NCBI RefSeq assembly: GCF_900115715.1
Contig: NZ_FOXM01000001.1
Location: 1 to 64,000 of the forward strand
Direction of reading: 5' to 3'
Length of the DNA: 64,000 bases
DNA from: Geopseudomonas sagittaria
Lineage (GTDB): Bacteria > Pseudomonadota > Gammaproteobacteria > Pseudomonadales > Pseudomonadaceae
Under the pieces are notes generated by a model. That model saw only the letters and a list, made by a program, of their open reading frames with translations. It searched no databases and was not told the DNA's origin. The translations under genes and the position numbers were made by a program. Shown piece by piece: positions 8,137 through 16,628 of this stretch (its first letter is position 1; each line of letters begins with the position of its first letter).

Positions 8137-9450
8137 ATGCATAGCGATGAACAAATTTTCACAGATGCTCTGCTGCGCATCCTCGGAAGTCTGTACCCCA
8201 GCGGGGACCAGTTACTCACTTCATTCCTATATGGGATGCCGGGCACTCCGCATTGGAATCACCGAATCGGTGCTGAGATTTTCGTCCGGGAACATCAATA
8301 TATCGAAGCCCTGCTCTTTCTCCGGCGACATGGCGCGCCCTTCCTCAGGGACATCTCGATTGGTTCGCTGTGGTCGATGACCACCAACTTTATCACCGAA
8401 AACTACGCCTATATAAGTGAGGGCCGCCTGACCCTATCCCCCAACGTATCGCTGGCCCAGCAGATTTCCCCGAAAAGTCTTTCCATCCTGTCTCAAGCCC
8501 TGCGTCGTTCTCAACTTTTCAATCCTTCTAATGAAGTCACCCTCTATCCTCTAGTCCCAGTTAGAGTCATGGCTTGCTTTCAGTCCCGCCATTTTGCTCT
8601 CACAGGATCAGATGGCTTGGCCGCCGCACTCGAGGGTTTTGAAACTCGTCTACCTTCCCTGCTACCGACTCAGTTTCCGCCCATCGAGGGACTGATAGGA
8701 TTGCCCAAGCCGACGTCGACCTGGCTTTGCATCAATTCGCCAGACCCGTTAGTTGCTCGTAAGCGTGCATGTGCAACGCTCGGAGCGCTGTCGCTAACCG
8801 CCATCAGGAAAGAGAGATACCTACAAATAGGGAGATCAGTGCATGGAGGCCATTGCACGTTGTCAACCACGACTGTCTCGTGTAGTCCAGACACCGAACC
8901 AATGACTCCACGGATACCTAGCGACATTATCATCACCAAAGACGATCATCCATGGCTAGAAATCCTCAGCACGCTGTTCGACAGTGAGGCGTTTGTACAA
9001 AAGTCCCAAGTGCGGGCATTGGAGTACTTCCACCGTGCTTGGTTTGATGCCCCTAGGGAGCGTTTTCCCACCCTGTGCATGGCCTTGGACTCACTAGTTT
9101 CCGCCCAGCATCGGCACACGAGGGCAGCTATTGACTTCGTCAGGTCTACGATCAATGAGCCTATTGATCAAAACAGGCTACTCCTGCTCATGAAGCTTCG
9201 TGGCGCCGTCGTCCATGGCGCCGCCCCCGACGTATATGAATCGGAGCACTACGAAGCCTACTATTCCCAGTATGGTGAAGATCCCATATGCGACTTGGAA
9301 CTAGTGGTAGCTGGTTGCCTGAGGCAACGCATCTTTCTGGGGGAACTGATCCCTCATCCGGACCCACATGCGGACATCATCAAGCAGCAGCAACAGCTAG
9401 GCCGACTGCCGCACAACATGCGTGGACGATCGATCATTGTGGATGATTGA
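8137..9450 (+). CDS. HEPN-domain protein (ApeA-like HEPN C-terminus), function unknown
   Basis: The 437-residue protein has no recognised N-terminal domain. Its C-terminal third is helical and ends in KLRGAVVHG, giving R355-x4-H360, the catalytic motif of HEPN ribonucleases. The preceding stretch (RFPTLCMALDSLVSA, then IDQNRLLLLMKLRG) resembles the ApeA-like HEPN family found in abortive-infection and toxin proteins. Base composition and codon use are visibly more AT-rich than in the flanking operons, a sign of transfer. It converges on a second RX4H protein only 35 bp away. A signal peptide or membrane segment is not seen. Nuclease activity and defence role are inference. Confidence 0.7.
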   Translation: MHSDEQIFTDALLRILGSLYPSGDQLLTSFLYGMPGTPHWNHRIGAEIFVREHQYIEALLFLRRHGAPFLRDISIGSLWSMTTNFITENYAYISEGRLTLSPNVSLAQQISPKSLSILSQALRRSQLFNPSNEVTLYPLVPVRVMACFQSRHFALTGSDGLAAALEGFETRLPSLLPTQFPPIEGLIGLPKPTSTWLCINSPDPLVARKRACATLGALSLTAIRKERYLQIGRSVHGGHCTLSTTTVSCSPDTEPMTPRIPSDIIITKDDHPWLEILSTLFDSEAFVQKSQVRALEYFHRAWFDAPRERFPTLCMALDSLVSAQHRHTRAAIDFVRSTINEPIDQNRLLLLMKLRGAVVHGAAPDVYESEHYEAYYSQYGEDPICDLELVVAGCLRQRIFLGELIPHPDPHADIIKQQQQLGRLPHNMRGRSIIVDD

Positions 9451-9485
9451 TCGCATACGTTGCACCTTCGATGTTTTAGAACTGC

Positions 9486-10475
9486 CTAGCTAGCCCGATC
9501 GGTTGGCTTGATACCAAGGCGCACTTGAAGAATCAACTTGATCGCATTGAGGACCACTGCATACGCATCACTCAATGCTTGAGCGTCTACGGTGCCTGTG
9601 TGGACCAATGAGCCACGCAAGTCATAGGCATTCACCACCTTGCGAGCAAGCTTATTAAGCTCTGGTTCGGAAAGCGGCGCAACGTCTAGGACAAGTTTGC
9701 GCACCCTGCGCCGGATGGAAGTTTCCTTGCGAAAATCGATTTCCCTGAGCAAGGCCTGCAAGGCGTCGTAGGCCTCGTCATCTGATGTCGCATTGAGTTT
9801 CGCTTGCACCATGGCAGCAAATTTTTGCAGCAGCACCACAGCCTCAGCATGTTTATCCGCCTCTGGTGCAAGCACTTCGAGTGCCATCATAAGGGTCAAG
9901 AAACGAGCTCTGGTAGAACTCTCTGACAAGTGCGCCAGATATAAGTCCAGTGCAATATCCAGACGCGGGTCAGTCTGGTCAGATACGACATTACCAAGCT
10001 GTATTCCTTCGCTTAACGATTCCTCCACCATGGCCCATGGTGTGGATACATAACCTGTGGCGCTCATCGAGAAAAAGCGGATATTCTCGCCGCCCCTATA
10101 CACGGTGAAACCCGCTTCTTCAGTCAAGCCATGCACCGGCCCTGTGTAGGGGAGATTGAATCCCTTATCCAGATGCTTAGCCGCTCCCTCGGGATCGTTA
10201 GCTCGGATAATTTCACGCCGCTGAAAATATGGGACAAATGCGATATTTCTTTCTATGGAAAGATTCCAAAGTCCGGCCTTCAAGTGTGGGACATAGGCTA
10301 CCGCAGCAGCTTCGGAGTCGAAGTCGCGCGCTTGCAGAACAAGGTGGCCAGTTCGCTCTTTTGCCGTTATCTGGAGCGTCCCGACCTGAAAAGTAGGCTC
10401 AGATTCCAGCCCAGAAACCGATTTTTCACCAAGCAGCTTTACGGAGAGGCGCAAAGTCCATTTTTCAGCGGGCAT
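9486..10475 (-). CDS. Second HEPN-domain protein (ApeA-like), function unknown
   Basis: The 329-residue protein starts at MPAEKWTLRL. I prefer this ATG over the one at 10514 because AAAGGT lies about nine bases before it. The C-terminus reads YDLRGSLVHTG, giving R287-x4-H292, and is preceded by a helical segment (STRARFLTLMMALEVLAP) typical of ApeA-like HEPN proteins. The N-terminal half has no recognised domain and may be a sensor. The gene is lower in GC than its surroundings and tail-to-tail with the other HEPN gene. The two proteins are not obviously similar outside the HEPN region, so they do not look like a simple duplication. Confidence 0.68.
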   Translation of the reverse strand: MPAEKWTLRLSVKLLGEKSVSGLESEPTFQVGTLQITAKERTGHLVLQARDFDSEAAAVAYVPHLKAGLWNLSIERNIAFVPYFQRREIIRANDPEGAAKHLDKGFNLPYTGPVHGLTEEAGFTVYRGGENIRFFSMSATGYVSTPWAMVEESLSEGIQLGNVVSDQTDPRLDIALDLYLAHLSESSTRARFLTLMMALEVLAPEADKHAEAVVLLQKFAAMVQAKLNATSDDEAYDALQALLREIDFRKETSIRRRVRKLVLDVAPLSEPELNKLARKVVNAYDLRGSLVHTGTVDAQALSDAYAVVLNAIKLILQVRLGIKPTDRAS

Positions 10476-10587
10476 TGTCGAGTTACCTTTTGCTCTGTGA
10501 ATCGCATCCGTCAACTCTAACTAAAATCATAGGGTTGTTGGGCATCAGTCGTTTGAAGGCTTTGGTTGAATAGACGCTGCACATAGC

Positions 10588-10617
10588 GGTAGAACACTCG
10601 CAAAACGATTTTCTACC
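10588..10617. repeat. 30-bp palindromic repeat, copy A
   Basis: The element runs GGTAGAA...TTCTACC with a 7-bp inverted end and is 25/30 identical to the copy at 16729-16758. It precedes the luciferase-like oxidoreductase gene. Confidence 0.6.
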
Positions 10618-10717
10618 AAGGGGCCAGCCATAGCGCCCACATTGCCCTGCCCCCGCCCCCCAGCCTTGCCTTTCCCCCATCCGCCCCCATAAAGCCGTAA
10701 CGACTTCTGGAGGCTGT

Positions 10718-11716
10718 ATGAGCAAGCTGTCCACCACCCCGTTTTCCATCCTCGACCTGGCACCGATGCGCGACGACGACGTCGGCCCTGGGCCGGCGCT
10801 GCGGCGTTCGCTGGCGCTGGCGCAGCACGCCGAGCGCCTCGGCTTCACGCGCTTCTGGGTGGCCGAGCACCACAACATGGAAGGCATCGCCAGTTCGGCC
10901 ACCGCCGTGCTGCTCGGTTATCTGGCCGCCGGCACCTCGACCCTGCACCTGGGCTCCGGCGGGATCATGCTGCCCAACCATGCGCCGCTGGTGGTCGCCG
11001 AGCAGTTCGGCACCCTCGCCGCGCTCTATCCGGGACGCATCGAGCTGGGCCTCGGCCGCGCGCCGGGTTCCGACCCGCAGACCGCCCGCGCTCTGCGCCG
11101 CGAGCGCAGCGGCAGCGCCGACGACTTCCCCGAGGATGTCGCGGAGCTGCAGGCCCTGCTCGGCCCGCGCCAGCCGGGGCAGACGGTGATCGCCATGCCC
11201 GGCATGGACAGCAACGTGCCGATCTGGCTGCTCGGCTCCAGCCTGTTCAGCGCCCAGCTGGCGGCGCAGATGGGCCTGCCCTACGCCTTCGCCGCGCACT
11301 TCGCGCCGCGCTACCTGCATCAGGCGCTGCGCATCTACCGCGACAACTTCCAGCCCTCGGAGGCCCTCGACAAGCCCTACGCCATGGTCGGCGTGCCGCT
11401 GATCGCTGCACCGAGCGACGAGGAGGCCGAGTTCCTCGCCACCACCGCCTACCAGCGCGTGCTGGCGCTGATGCGCGGCGAGAGCCTGGTGCTGCGCCCG
11501 CCGGTGGAGAGCATGGCCGGGCGCTGGCGGCCCCACGAGCAGGCGGCGGTGGGCGACTTCATGGGCCTGGCGGTGATCGGCGGGCCGGAGAAGGTGCGCG
11601 CCCGCCTGGAAGTGCTGCTGGAGCAGACCGGCGCCGACGAGCTGATCTTCACCGGCGACATCTACCAGCCCGAACACCGCCTGCGCAGCTTCGAGATCGT
11701 CGCCGGCTTGCGCTAG
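10718..11716 (+). CDS. LLM-class flavin-dependent oxidoreductase (MsnO8 type)
   Basis: The 332-residue protein is a luciferase-like TIM-barrel monooxygenase. The N-terminal [28 protein letters not shown], and [20 protein letters not shown] are characteristic of the single-subunit MsnO8/YhbW group. Such enzymes use reduced FMN supplied by a separate reductase; none is adjacent. The substrate is unknown. GGAGG seven bases upstream fixes the start. The last 70 bp recur, decayed, at 16624-16693. Confidence 0.9.
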   Translation: MSKLSTTPFSILDLAPMRDDDVGPGPALRRSLALAQHAERLGFTRFWVAEHHNMEGIASSATAVLLGYLAAGTSTLHLGSGGIMLPNHAPLVVAEQFGTLAALYPGRIELGLGRAPGSDPQTARALRRERSGSADDFPEDVAELQALLGPRQPGQTVIAMPGMDSNVPIWLLGSSLFSAQLAAQMGLPYAFAAHFAPRYLHQALRIYRDNFQPSEALDKPYAMVGVPLIAAPSDEEAEFLATTAYQRVLALMRGESLVLRPPVESMAGRWRPHEQAAVGDFMGLAVIGGPEKVRARLEVLLEQTGADELIFTGDIYQPEHRLRSFEIVAGLR

Positions 11717-11757
11717 GTGGGCTTCTTGATCCTGCCCACTGAGCTGCCCCTGCAGCT

Positions 11758-11806
11758 GGACGCGGAGCGTCGATGATTCGGGCTCCCACGCCGGAGGGTG
11801 GGAGCC
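11758..11806. repeat. REP-like hairpins after the LLM gene
   Basis: A GGACGC-GGA-GCGTC motif (11758-11771) is followed by a perfect 9-bp hairpin GGCTCCCAC / GTGGGAGCC (11781-11806). The first motif recurs at 12828-12842 and 31073-31089. The hairpin may also stop transcription of the LLM gene. Confidence 0.55.
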
Positions 11807-11851
11807 ATCAAGGTGCGTGGCGATGCAGCGCGCTGGACGAGGCACCCACCT

Positions 11852-12331
11852 TCAGAAGTAACCCACCAGCCGGCCGAGTCCGAGCGCCGTGAGCCACGCC
11901 GCGAGCGAGAAAGCCGCGGCCAGGCGGATACGTGGGGGCACCTTGTCGGCCTCGCCGTGCACGCCCGCCGGATCGAAGCCGGCCCGGCGCAGGGCGAGCG
12001 CGTTGAGTGTCGCGAGCAGAACCAGCGCCATCTTTCCCAGGAACAGGCCGGACGCCGCGTATTCGGTCGCACGCGTTGCGAAGAGCAGCCCGCCGCACCC
12101 CACGGCCAGGGCGAGACCCACTGCGGCGGTGCGCGTCAGGGCCACCCACAACGGGGCGAGGGGCAGCGTGCGCCAGGCCCCCAGCAGGCGCAGGTCAAGC
12201 GGCACTATGGCCCCGACCAGGAGCGCCACGCCCAGCACATGCCCCGCGTTGACCAGCGGGTAGGACCACACCGAGTCGCGCAGCGCCTGGGCGAATCCGG
12301 TCGCCTCTAGCGCAGCGAGCCAGCTCGCCAT
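11852..12331 (-). CDS. DUF6644-like integral membrane protein
   Basis: The 159-residue product has four probable membrane helices (for example LVNAGHVLGVALLVGAIVPL, AVGLALAVGCGGLLFAT, LFLGKMALVLLATLNALAL). The conserved SVWSYPLVNAGHVLG start matches the DUF6644 family as I remember it. It starts 12 bases after the stop of the upstream DUF6152-like gene, so the two form an operon. The family has no established function; exported DUF6152 plus membrane DUF6644 pairs recur in proteobacteria. Confidence 0.75.
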   Translation of the reverse strand: MASWLAALEATGFAQALRDSVWSYPLVNAGHVLGVALLVGAIVPLDLRLLGAWRTLPLAPLWVALTRTAAVGLALAVGCGGLLFATRATEYAASGLFLGKMALVLLATLNALALRRAGFDPAGVHGEADKVPPRIRLAAAFSLAAWLTALGLGRLVGYF

Positions 12332-12343
12332 GTTCCGCTCGTC

Positions 12344-12730
12344 TCAGGAGGCGCGATCGGGATACAGGTTGTAGCTCTTGCCCTCGATCACGATGCGCTC
12401 GGCCTTCATCAGGCGCTGCTCCGGGTTGGAAGAGCGGTGGCCATGGGCGGTGAGCTCCCGGCCGATGCTCAACAGATCGTCGTCGAGGCCAGCCCGCTTG
12501 TTGCGCCATGGCTGGCCGACCTCCACGATCCAGCGCTGGCCGTCCGCCTCCACGCTCAGCTCGCCGTGGGGATTTCCGAGGCGTACCGCCACGATCTTGC
12601 CGGTGAGCACGAACTCCTCGTCGCTCGTCCAGCCCCAGCCATGGTGGGCAGCCGCGACCTGCGCCCCCAACACGCCAACCGCGAGCGCGAGTGCGATCGC
12701 AGCCGCTTTCAACTTCGTCCAGAGGTGCAT
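12344..12730 (-). CDS. DUF6152-like exported protein
   Basis: The 128-residue product has a signal peptide (AAAIALALAVGVLGAQVAAA) followed by HHGWGWTSDEEFVLTGKIV and GNPHGELSVEADGQRWIVE, the pattern of the DUF6152 family. This is a small beta-rich periplasmic domain of unknown role. The start at 12730 has GGAGGAACGGGC directly upstream. It is the first gene of a two-gene operon with the membrane protein downstream. Confidence 0.78.
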   Translation of the reverse strand: MHLWTKLKAAAIALALAVGVLGAQVAAAHHGWGWTSDEEFVLTGKIVAVRLGNPHGELSVEADGQRWIVEVGQPWRNKRAGLDDDLLSIGRELTAHGHRSSNPEQRLMKAERIVIEGKSYNLYPDRAS

Positions 12731-12827
12731 GCCCGTTCCTCCGCCTGTGCGCGTCATGCCCCGGACCGCAGGGCCGCTTCATCGGACCGAGTATAGGCTG
12801 CTCGTAGACCTCGGCCGCCCCGCGGCT

Positions 12828-12842
12828 GGACGCGGAGCGTCC
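12828..12842. repeat. GGACGC-GGA-GCGTCC palindrome
   Basis: A perfect 6-bp stem with a three-base loop, related to those at 11758 and 31073. Confidence 0.5.
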
Positions 12843-12855
12843 GGAGTGAGCCTGT

Positions 12856-13020
12856 CTAGTGGCCTGTGCGGTTAGTTTGTTAGCTCAAGTTCGGATGACC
12901 ATGGTTCCGAGACAAGGCGCCGCGACGAGTCATAGCAGGGCTATGGCGAGGAGTGGCAACGCAGAATCGGGGCCATGGGCGCCGAAATTGACTAACTGAA
13001 CTGACCAAACAGGCCGCTAG
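12856..13020. mobile_element. MITE-like 165-bp element with inverted ends, copy 1
   Basis: The element begins CTAGTGGCCTGT and ends ACAGGCCGCTAG, which are inverted repeats matching at 11 of 12 positions, and both ends carry CTAG. It encodes no protein. A shortened relative sharing the left end and the GACAAGGCGCC core is at 41450-41517. The right end supplies the TAG stop of the DUF2798 gene. No transposase that could move it is visible in the window. Confidence 0.65.
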
Positions 13021-13244
13021 TCCTTCACGACCAGCAACTCCACCGCCCGGCGCGCCAGCGGGGCGATGACCAGCACCGCCGGAAAGGCGAACAGCCAGGC
13101 GGTCAGCCAGGCGTCGATCCACAGGCTGGCGAAGTCGGGTACCGACCCCACGGCGCGCAGGGTGGAGATTCCCGACACCATCAGGGACATCAGTCCGGAG
13201 AGGATCAGGGCGAACAATACCTGGCTGTATTTCCTGGGAATCAT
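13017..13244 (-). CDS. DUF2798 small membrane protein
   Basis: The 75-residue protein has two membrane helices (YSQVLFALILSGLMSLMVSG and AWLTAWLFAFPAVLVIAPLA) and matches the DUF2798 family. GGAGGT lies seven bases upstream of the ATG. Its stop codon falls in the CTAG end of the MITE-like element, so the original C-terminus may have been altered by a few residues. It is probably co-transcribed with the DUF2938 gene 98 bp upstream. Confidence 0.8.
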   Translation of the reverse strand: MIPRKYSQVLFALILSGLMSLMVSGISTLRAVGSVPDFASLWIDAWLTAWLFAFPAVLVIAPLARRAVELLVVKD

Positions 13245-13342
13245 CGGGCGACCTCCAGTTGCTGGCTGCAGCGCTCGTCGCTACGGATGGCTGTGATTAT
13301 CTTCATTTCTCGCTCTCCGGTGGAGGTTGGTCGGGGTCGACT

Positions 13343-13840
13343 TCAGGGCAGGAGCCAGGCGAGCAGAACGGCGCTCAGGTAGAGACCCAGGCCGAAGACC
13401 GCGTGATTGGCCACGCTGCGGATGCAGTTCTTCAGCGGGGTGGGCGTTCTGGCGGCGGCGAAGCCGGAGCCCATGGCGGGCTGGATCACGAACAGGGGAA
13501 TGACCACCGTAGCGATGCCGACCAGCAGTGCGGGCAGCAGGCTCGGGCTGCGAACCCAGTCCCTGCCTTCGATGCCGAGCAGCAGGCCGGCGAAGGCGAT
13601 GCCGGTGACGTAGTGCATCAACCAGCCCAGGGCGAGCTCGCCCTTGATCGGCTGCGCCCTGGCGATGGCGTCGTGCCTCACTTTTCCACGGACCAGGTGC
13701 CCGACCCAGCGGCCGATGAAGGCGAAGTCGAGCGTCTTGACGCCCCTGGATTTGAGGAACGTCAGCCAGATGTCCATGACCGCGGTCGCGCCGATGCCGA
13801 TTCCGGCGGCCAGGATGATGTCGTGCAACAGGTGTCCCAT
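13343..13840 (-). CDS. DUF2938 membrane protein
   Basis: The 165-residue product has four or so hydrophobic segments. Motifs VMDIWLTFLKSRG, GELALGWLMHYVTGIAFA and HAVFGLGLYLSAVLLAWL fit the DUF2938 family, which has no assigned function. It is read divergently from the MerR-type regulator and from a MerR-style promoter at 13881-13911, so it is the probable main target of that regulator. The partner downstream is the DUF2798 gene. Confidence 0.85.
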   Translation of the reverse strand: MGHLLHDIILAAGIGIGATAVMDIWLTFLKSRGVKTLDFAFIGRWVGHLVRGKVRHDAIARAQPIKGELALGWLMHYVTGIAFAGLLLGIEGRDWVRSPSLLPALLVGIATVVIPLFVIQPAMGSGFAAARTPTPLKNCIRSVANHAVFGLGLYLSAVLLAWLLP

Positions 13841-13880
13841 GATGACCTCGTTCAGGTTGACCGGTGATGGGTTCGGGGTG

Positions 13881-13911
13881 ACTATAGAAGTTCAAGTAAA
13901 CTTGAGGTCAA
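13881..13911 (-). promoter_or_regulatory. MerR-type promoter and operator for the DUF2938 gene
   Basis: On the minus strand the -35 is TTGACC (13906-13911) and the -10 is TATAGT (13881-13886). They are separated by the over-long 19-bp spacer typical of MerR-family targets. The spacer holds a palindrome TCAAGT-N2-ACTTGA (13892-13905), close to the SoxR box CCTCAAGTTAACTTGAGG. Confidence 0.85.
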
Positions 13912-13921
13912 GGGGTTATTT

Positions 13922-14353
13922 GTGGATATCGCCGAGGTCGCAAAACGCTCCGGGGTGCCGGCATCGACACTGAGGTTCTACGAGGAGAAGGGGCTGATCG
14001 CCTCGCTCGGCAGCCCTGGCGAGCGGCGCCGCTTCGCGCCGCAGATACTCGACCAGCTGGCGCTGATTTCCCTGGGGCAGTCAGCGGGCTTCACCCTGGA
14101 GGAGATACGCTCGATGTTCGGCGCCAACGGGGAACCCGAGATCGACCGGCAGATGCTCGCGGCCAAGGCCGACGAACTCGACGCGACCATCAAGCGCCTG
14201 CAGGCCATGAGCCGGGGGCTGCGCCATGCGGCCGCCTGCCCGGCCCCCAGCCATGCCGAATGCCCCACCTTCCAGCGGCTGGTGAAGGCCGCGGCGGCGA
14301 GCGCCCATGCGCGCAAGCACACAAACCCCGGGCGCGGGCGCCTGCGCAAGTGA
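13922..14353 (+). CDS. MerR-family transcriptional regulator
   Basis: The 143-residue protein starts with GTG. The N-terminal winged helix (VAKRSGVPASTLRFYEEKGL) and following RRFAPQ wing are MerR-type. A central coiled coil follows (AAKADELDATIKRLQAMSRG). Two cysteines near residues 104-112 (AACPAPSHAECPTF) could bind a metal or thiol-reactive ligand. SoxR's four-cysteine [2Fe-2S] motif is absent. It is divergent from the DUF2938 gene and probably acts at the 19-bp-spaced promoter between them. Confidence 0.88.
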   Translation: MDIAEVAKRSGVPASTLRFYEEKGLIASLGSPGERRRFAPQILDQLALISLGQSAGFTLEEIRSMFGANGEPEIDRQMLAAKADELDATIKRLQAMSRGLRHAAACPAPSHAECPTFQRLVKAAAASAHARKHTNPGRGRLRK

Positions 14354-14646
14354 GACGACCGCCGGCCCGGCGCAATCGACGCGCGAGTTAACTACCCTTC
14401 CGCCTGCATGTGATCATCGAAGCGGCACGCGCAGCAATTGGAACGGAGTGCACGGATGCTACTGCGGGGCGGCGCTGGACATGGGCCGGTGATTCGCTAC
14501 CGGCAAACCACTTCACATCCCGTGTCCCCATTTTCAGGGGACAGGGCAGTGTCTCTTGTCGACCTATGCTGTTGCTCAGTGTCAAAACAGCGCAGCGGCG
14601 TCCTGACGTGCGCTCAGCCGACAACAACGACAAGAGGATTCTGCTC
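14354..14646 (+). other. Leader region of the monooxygenase gene
   Basis: No gene is supported in these 293 bases. They contain a small inverted repeat TGTCCCC / GGGGACA at 14523-14543 and an AGAGGA ribosome binding site about ten bases before the ATG at 14647. The in-frame upstream extension to 14410 lacks a binding site and family similarity. Confidence 0.5.
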
Positions 14647-16569
14647 ATGCAATACCATCTGAACGGTTTCAAGCCCGGCAACTACCAGATTCCCGATGCG
14701 GCGCGTGAGCCCGCAGCGCCGCCGCCGATGGTCGATCTGCCGAAAGAGGTCGATGTGCTGATCGTCGGTTGTGGCCCGGCGGGCCTGGCGCTGGCGCGGC
14801 AGCTGGCGGATTTTGCCGATATCAAGACCTGCATCGTCGAGCAGAAGTCCGGGCCCATGCTGTTTGGCCAGGCGGATGGTATTTCCTGCCGCACCATGGA
14901 AATCATGGAAGCCTTCAACAGCAGCGCACTGCTGGAGAAGGAGGCCTACCAGCTGCACCAGAACGCCTTCTGGGAGCCGGATGCGCAGAATCCGCAGCAC
15001 ATCAAGCGCACGCACAAGGTGCCGGATGCGCGCCTGGGGCTGTCCGAGTTCACCCACTGCGTGGTGAACCAGGCGCGCCTGCACGACATTCTGCTCGACG
15101 GCATGGCGCATTCGATCACCCACCTGGTGCCGCATTACAACCGCCGCCTGCTGGAGCTGGTGGTGGATCAGAGCCTGACTCAGGATCTGAACGCACACCC
15201 GATCACCGCGACCTTCGAGCGCAACGATGCCAGCCAGTCGAGCAAGGTCGAAACCATCAAGGCCCGCTATGTGGTTGGCTGTGATGGTGCCCGCAGTGCG
15301 GTACGCAAGAATCTGGGGATCGAGCTGCAAGGCGACTCGGCCAACAAGGCCTGGGGCGTGATGGATGTGCTGCTGGCGACGGACTTTCCGGATATCCGGG
15401 TGAAGAGCTTCATCCAGTCGAAGGACGACGGCGCGGTGATGCTGGTGCCGCGTGAGGGCGGCTATCTGGTGCGTCTGTATGTCGAGCTCGACCTGCTGGG
15501 CAAGGATCAGCGGGCTTCGCAGCTGAACCTGACCGTCGATGACATCATCGCCAAGGCCAAGCGGATCATGAGTCCGTATCAGGTGGATGTTAAGGAAGTC
15601 GCCTGGTGGTCCATCTATGAAGTCGGCCAGCGCGTTGCCGAGCGCTTCGACGATACCCCGGTGGGCAATCCGGATGGCCTGATTCCGCGTGCCTTTGTCG
15701 CCGGCGATGCCTGCCATACCCACAGCCCGAAAGGCGGTTGGGGCCTGAACACTTCGCTGCCCGACACCTTCAACCTGGGCTGGAAGCTGGCGGCGGTGCT
15801 GCAGGGCAAGTCGCAGCCGAAGCTGTTGCAGACCTACGCCACCGAGCGCCGCAAGGTGGCCTTCATGCTGATCAACGCCGACCGCGAAATGTCGGCGCTG
15901 GTCGCCACCCGCGCCAACAAGGACGCCACCGCGGCGAAGACCAGTACCGCCGACATCGAGAAGTTCATCGCCCGGCAGAACGGCTTCATCGCCGGCACCT
16001 CGATCGGCTATGACGAATCCTGGCTGTGCACGGGGCATGAGCACCAGGCGCTGGCGAGCGGCTTCCCGATCGGACAGCGTTTCCATTCCGCCCAGGCCGT
16101 GCGCGTGGCGGATGGTTGCCCGGTGCATCTGGGGCACCTGAACAAGGCGGATGGCCGCTGGCGCATTTTCATCTTTGCCGATGCGCAAGGCCCGCTGGAT
16201 GCGACCTCCGCGTCGGCCAAGCTGGTCGAGTTCCTGGCCAACGCGGATAGCTCGCCGGTGAAGCAATACACCCCGGCCGGGGCGGATATCGACTCGGTGA
16301 TCGATGTCTACGCGGTGTTCCAGCAGCAGGATCTGGCCATCGACGCACTGCCGGCTTTCCTCTGGCCCGCCAAGGGAAAATACGGCCTGCGCGACTACGA
16401 AAAGGTCTTCCAGACCAGCGCGGCGCACGACATCTTCGCGCAGCGCGGCATCGACCGTGCGCAGGGCTGCATGGTGGTGGTACGCCCGGACCAGCACGTC
16501 GCCACCATCCTGCCGCTCAATGCCCATGCCGAGCTGAGCCAGTTCTTTGCCGGGTTCATGCTGAAGTAA
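14647..16569 (+). CDS. FAD-dependent aromatic-ring monooxygenase (3-hydroxybenzoate 4-monooxygenase-like)
   Basis: The 640-residue protein has the class A flavoprotein hydroxylase layout. There is an N-terminal GCGPAGLALA nucleotide-binding motif near residue 42, a VVGCDGARSAVR (DG) motif near 210, a GDACHTHSPKGG motif near 355, and a C-terminal thioredoxin-like domain. Length and the MQYHLNGF start match MobA, the 3-hydroxybenzoate 4-hydroxylase, and more distantly phenol 2-monooxygenase. The usual GGQGMN after HSP is GGWGLN here. No ring-cleavage genes are adjacent, so the substrate is uncertain. It ends in a strong terminator. Confidence 0.85.
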   Translation: MQYHLNGFKPGNYQIPDAAREPAAPPPMVDLPKEVDVLIVGCGPAGLALARQLADFADIKTCIVEQKSGPMLFGQADGISCRTMEIMEAFNSSALLEKEAYQLHQNAFWEPDAQNPQHIKRTHKVPDARLGLSEFTHCVVNQARLHDILLDGMAHSITHLVPHYNRRLLELVVDQSLTQDLNAHPITATFERNDASQSSKVETIKARYVVGCDGARSAVRKNLGIELQGDSANKAWGVMDVLLATDFPDIRVKSFIQSKDDGAVMLVPREGGYLVRLYVELDLLGKDQRASQLNLTVDDIIAKAKRIMSPYQVDVKEVAWWSIYEVGQRVAERFDDTPVGNPDGLIPRAFVAGDACHTHSPKGGWGLNTSLPDTFNLGWKLAAVLQGKSQPKLLQTYATERRKVAFMLINADREMSALVATRANKDATAAKTSTADIEKFIARQNGFIAGTSIGYDESWLCTGHEHQALASGFPIGQRFHSAQAVRVADGCPVHLGHLNKADGRWRIFIFADAQGPLDATSASAKLVEFLANADSSPVKQYTPAGADIDSVIDVYAVFQQQDLAIDALPAFLWPAKGKYGLRDYEKVFQTSAAHDIFAQRGIDRAQGCMVVVRPDQHVATILPLNAHAELSQFFAGFMLK

Positions 16570-16586
16570 GTCCGCTCGCCCGTTTG

Positions 16587-16628
16587 GAAGAACGACACAG
16601 CCCGCTTCGGCGGGCTGTGTCGTTCTTC
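16587..16628 (+). terminator. Strong hairpin after the monooxygenase gene
   Basis: A perfect 19-bp stem (16587-16605 with 16610-16628) closes a TTCG tetraloop 17 bases after the stop codon. The right arm runs directly into the LLM-gene remnant. Confidence 0.9.

Noticed and set aside
13922-14353. SoxR
   Set aside because: The operator looks like a SoxR box, but the protein lacks the four-cysteine [2Fe-2S] motif.
14614-16527. 637-codon minus-strand reading frame opposite the monooxygenase
   Set aside because: It mirrors the real flavoprotein gene and has no motif of its own.
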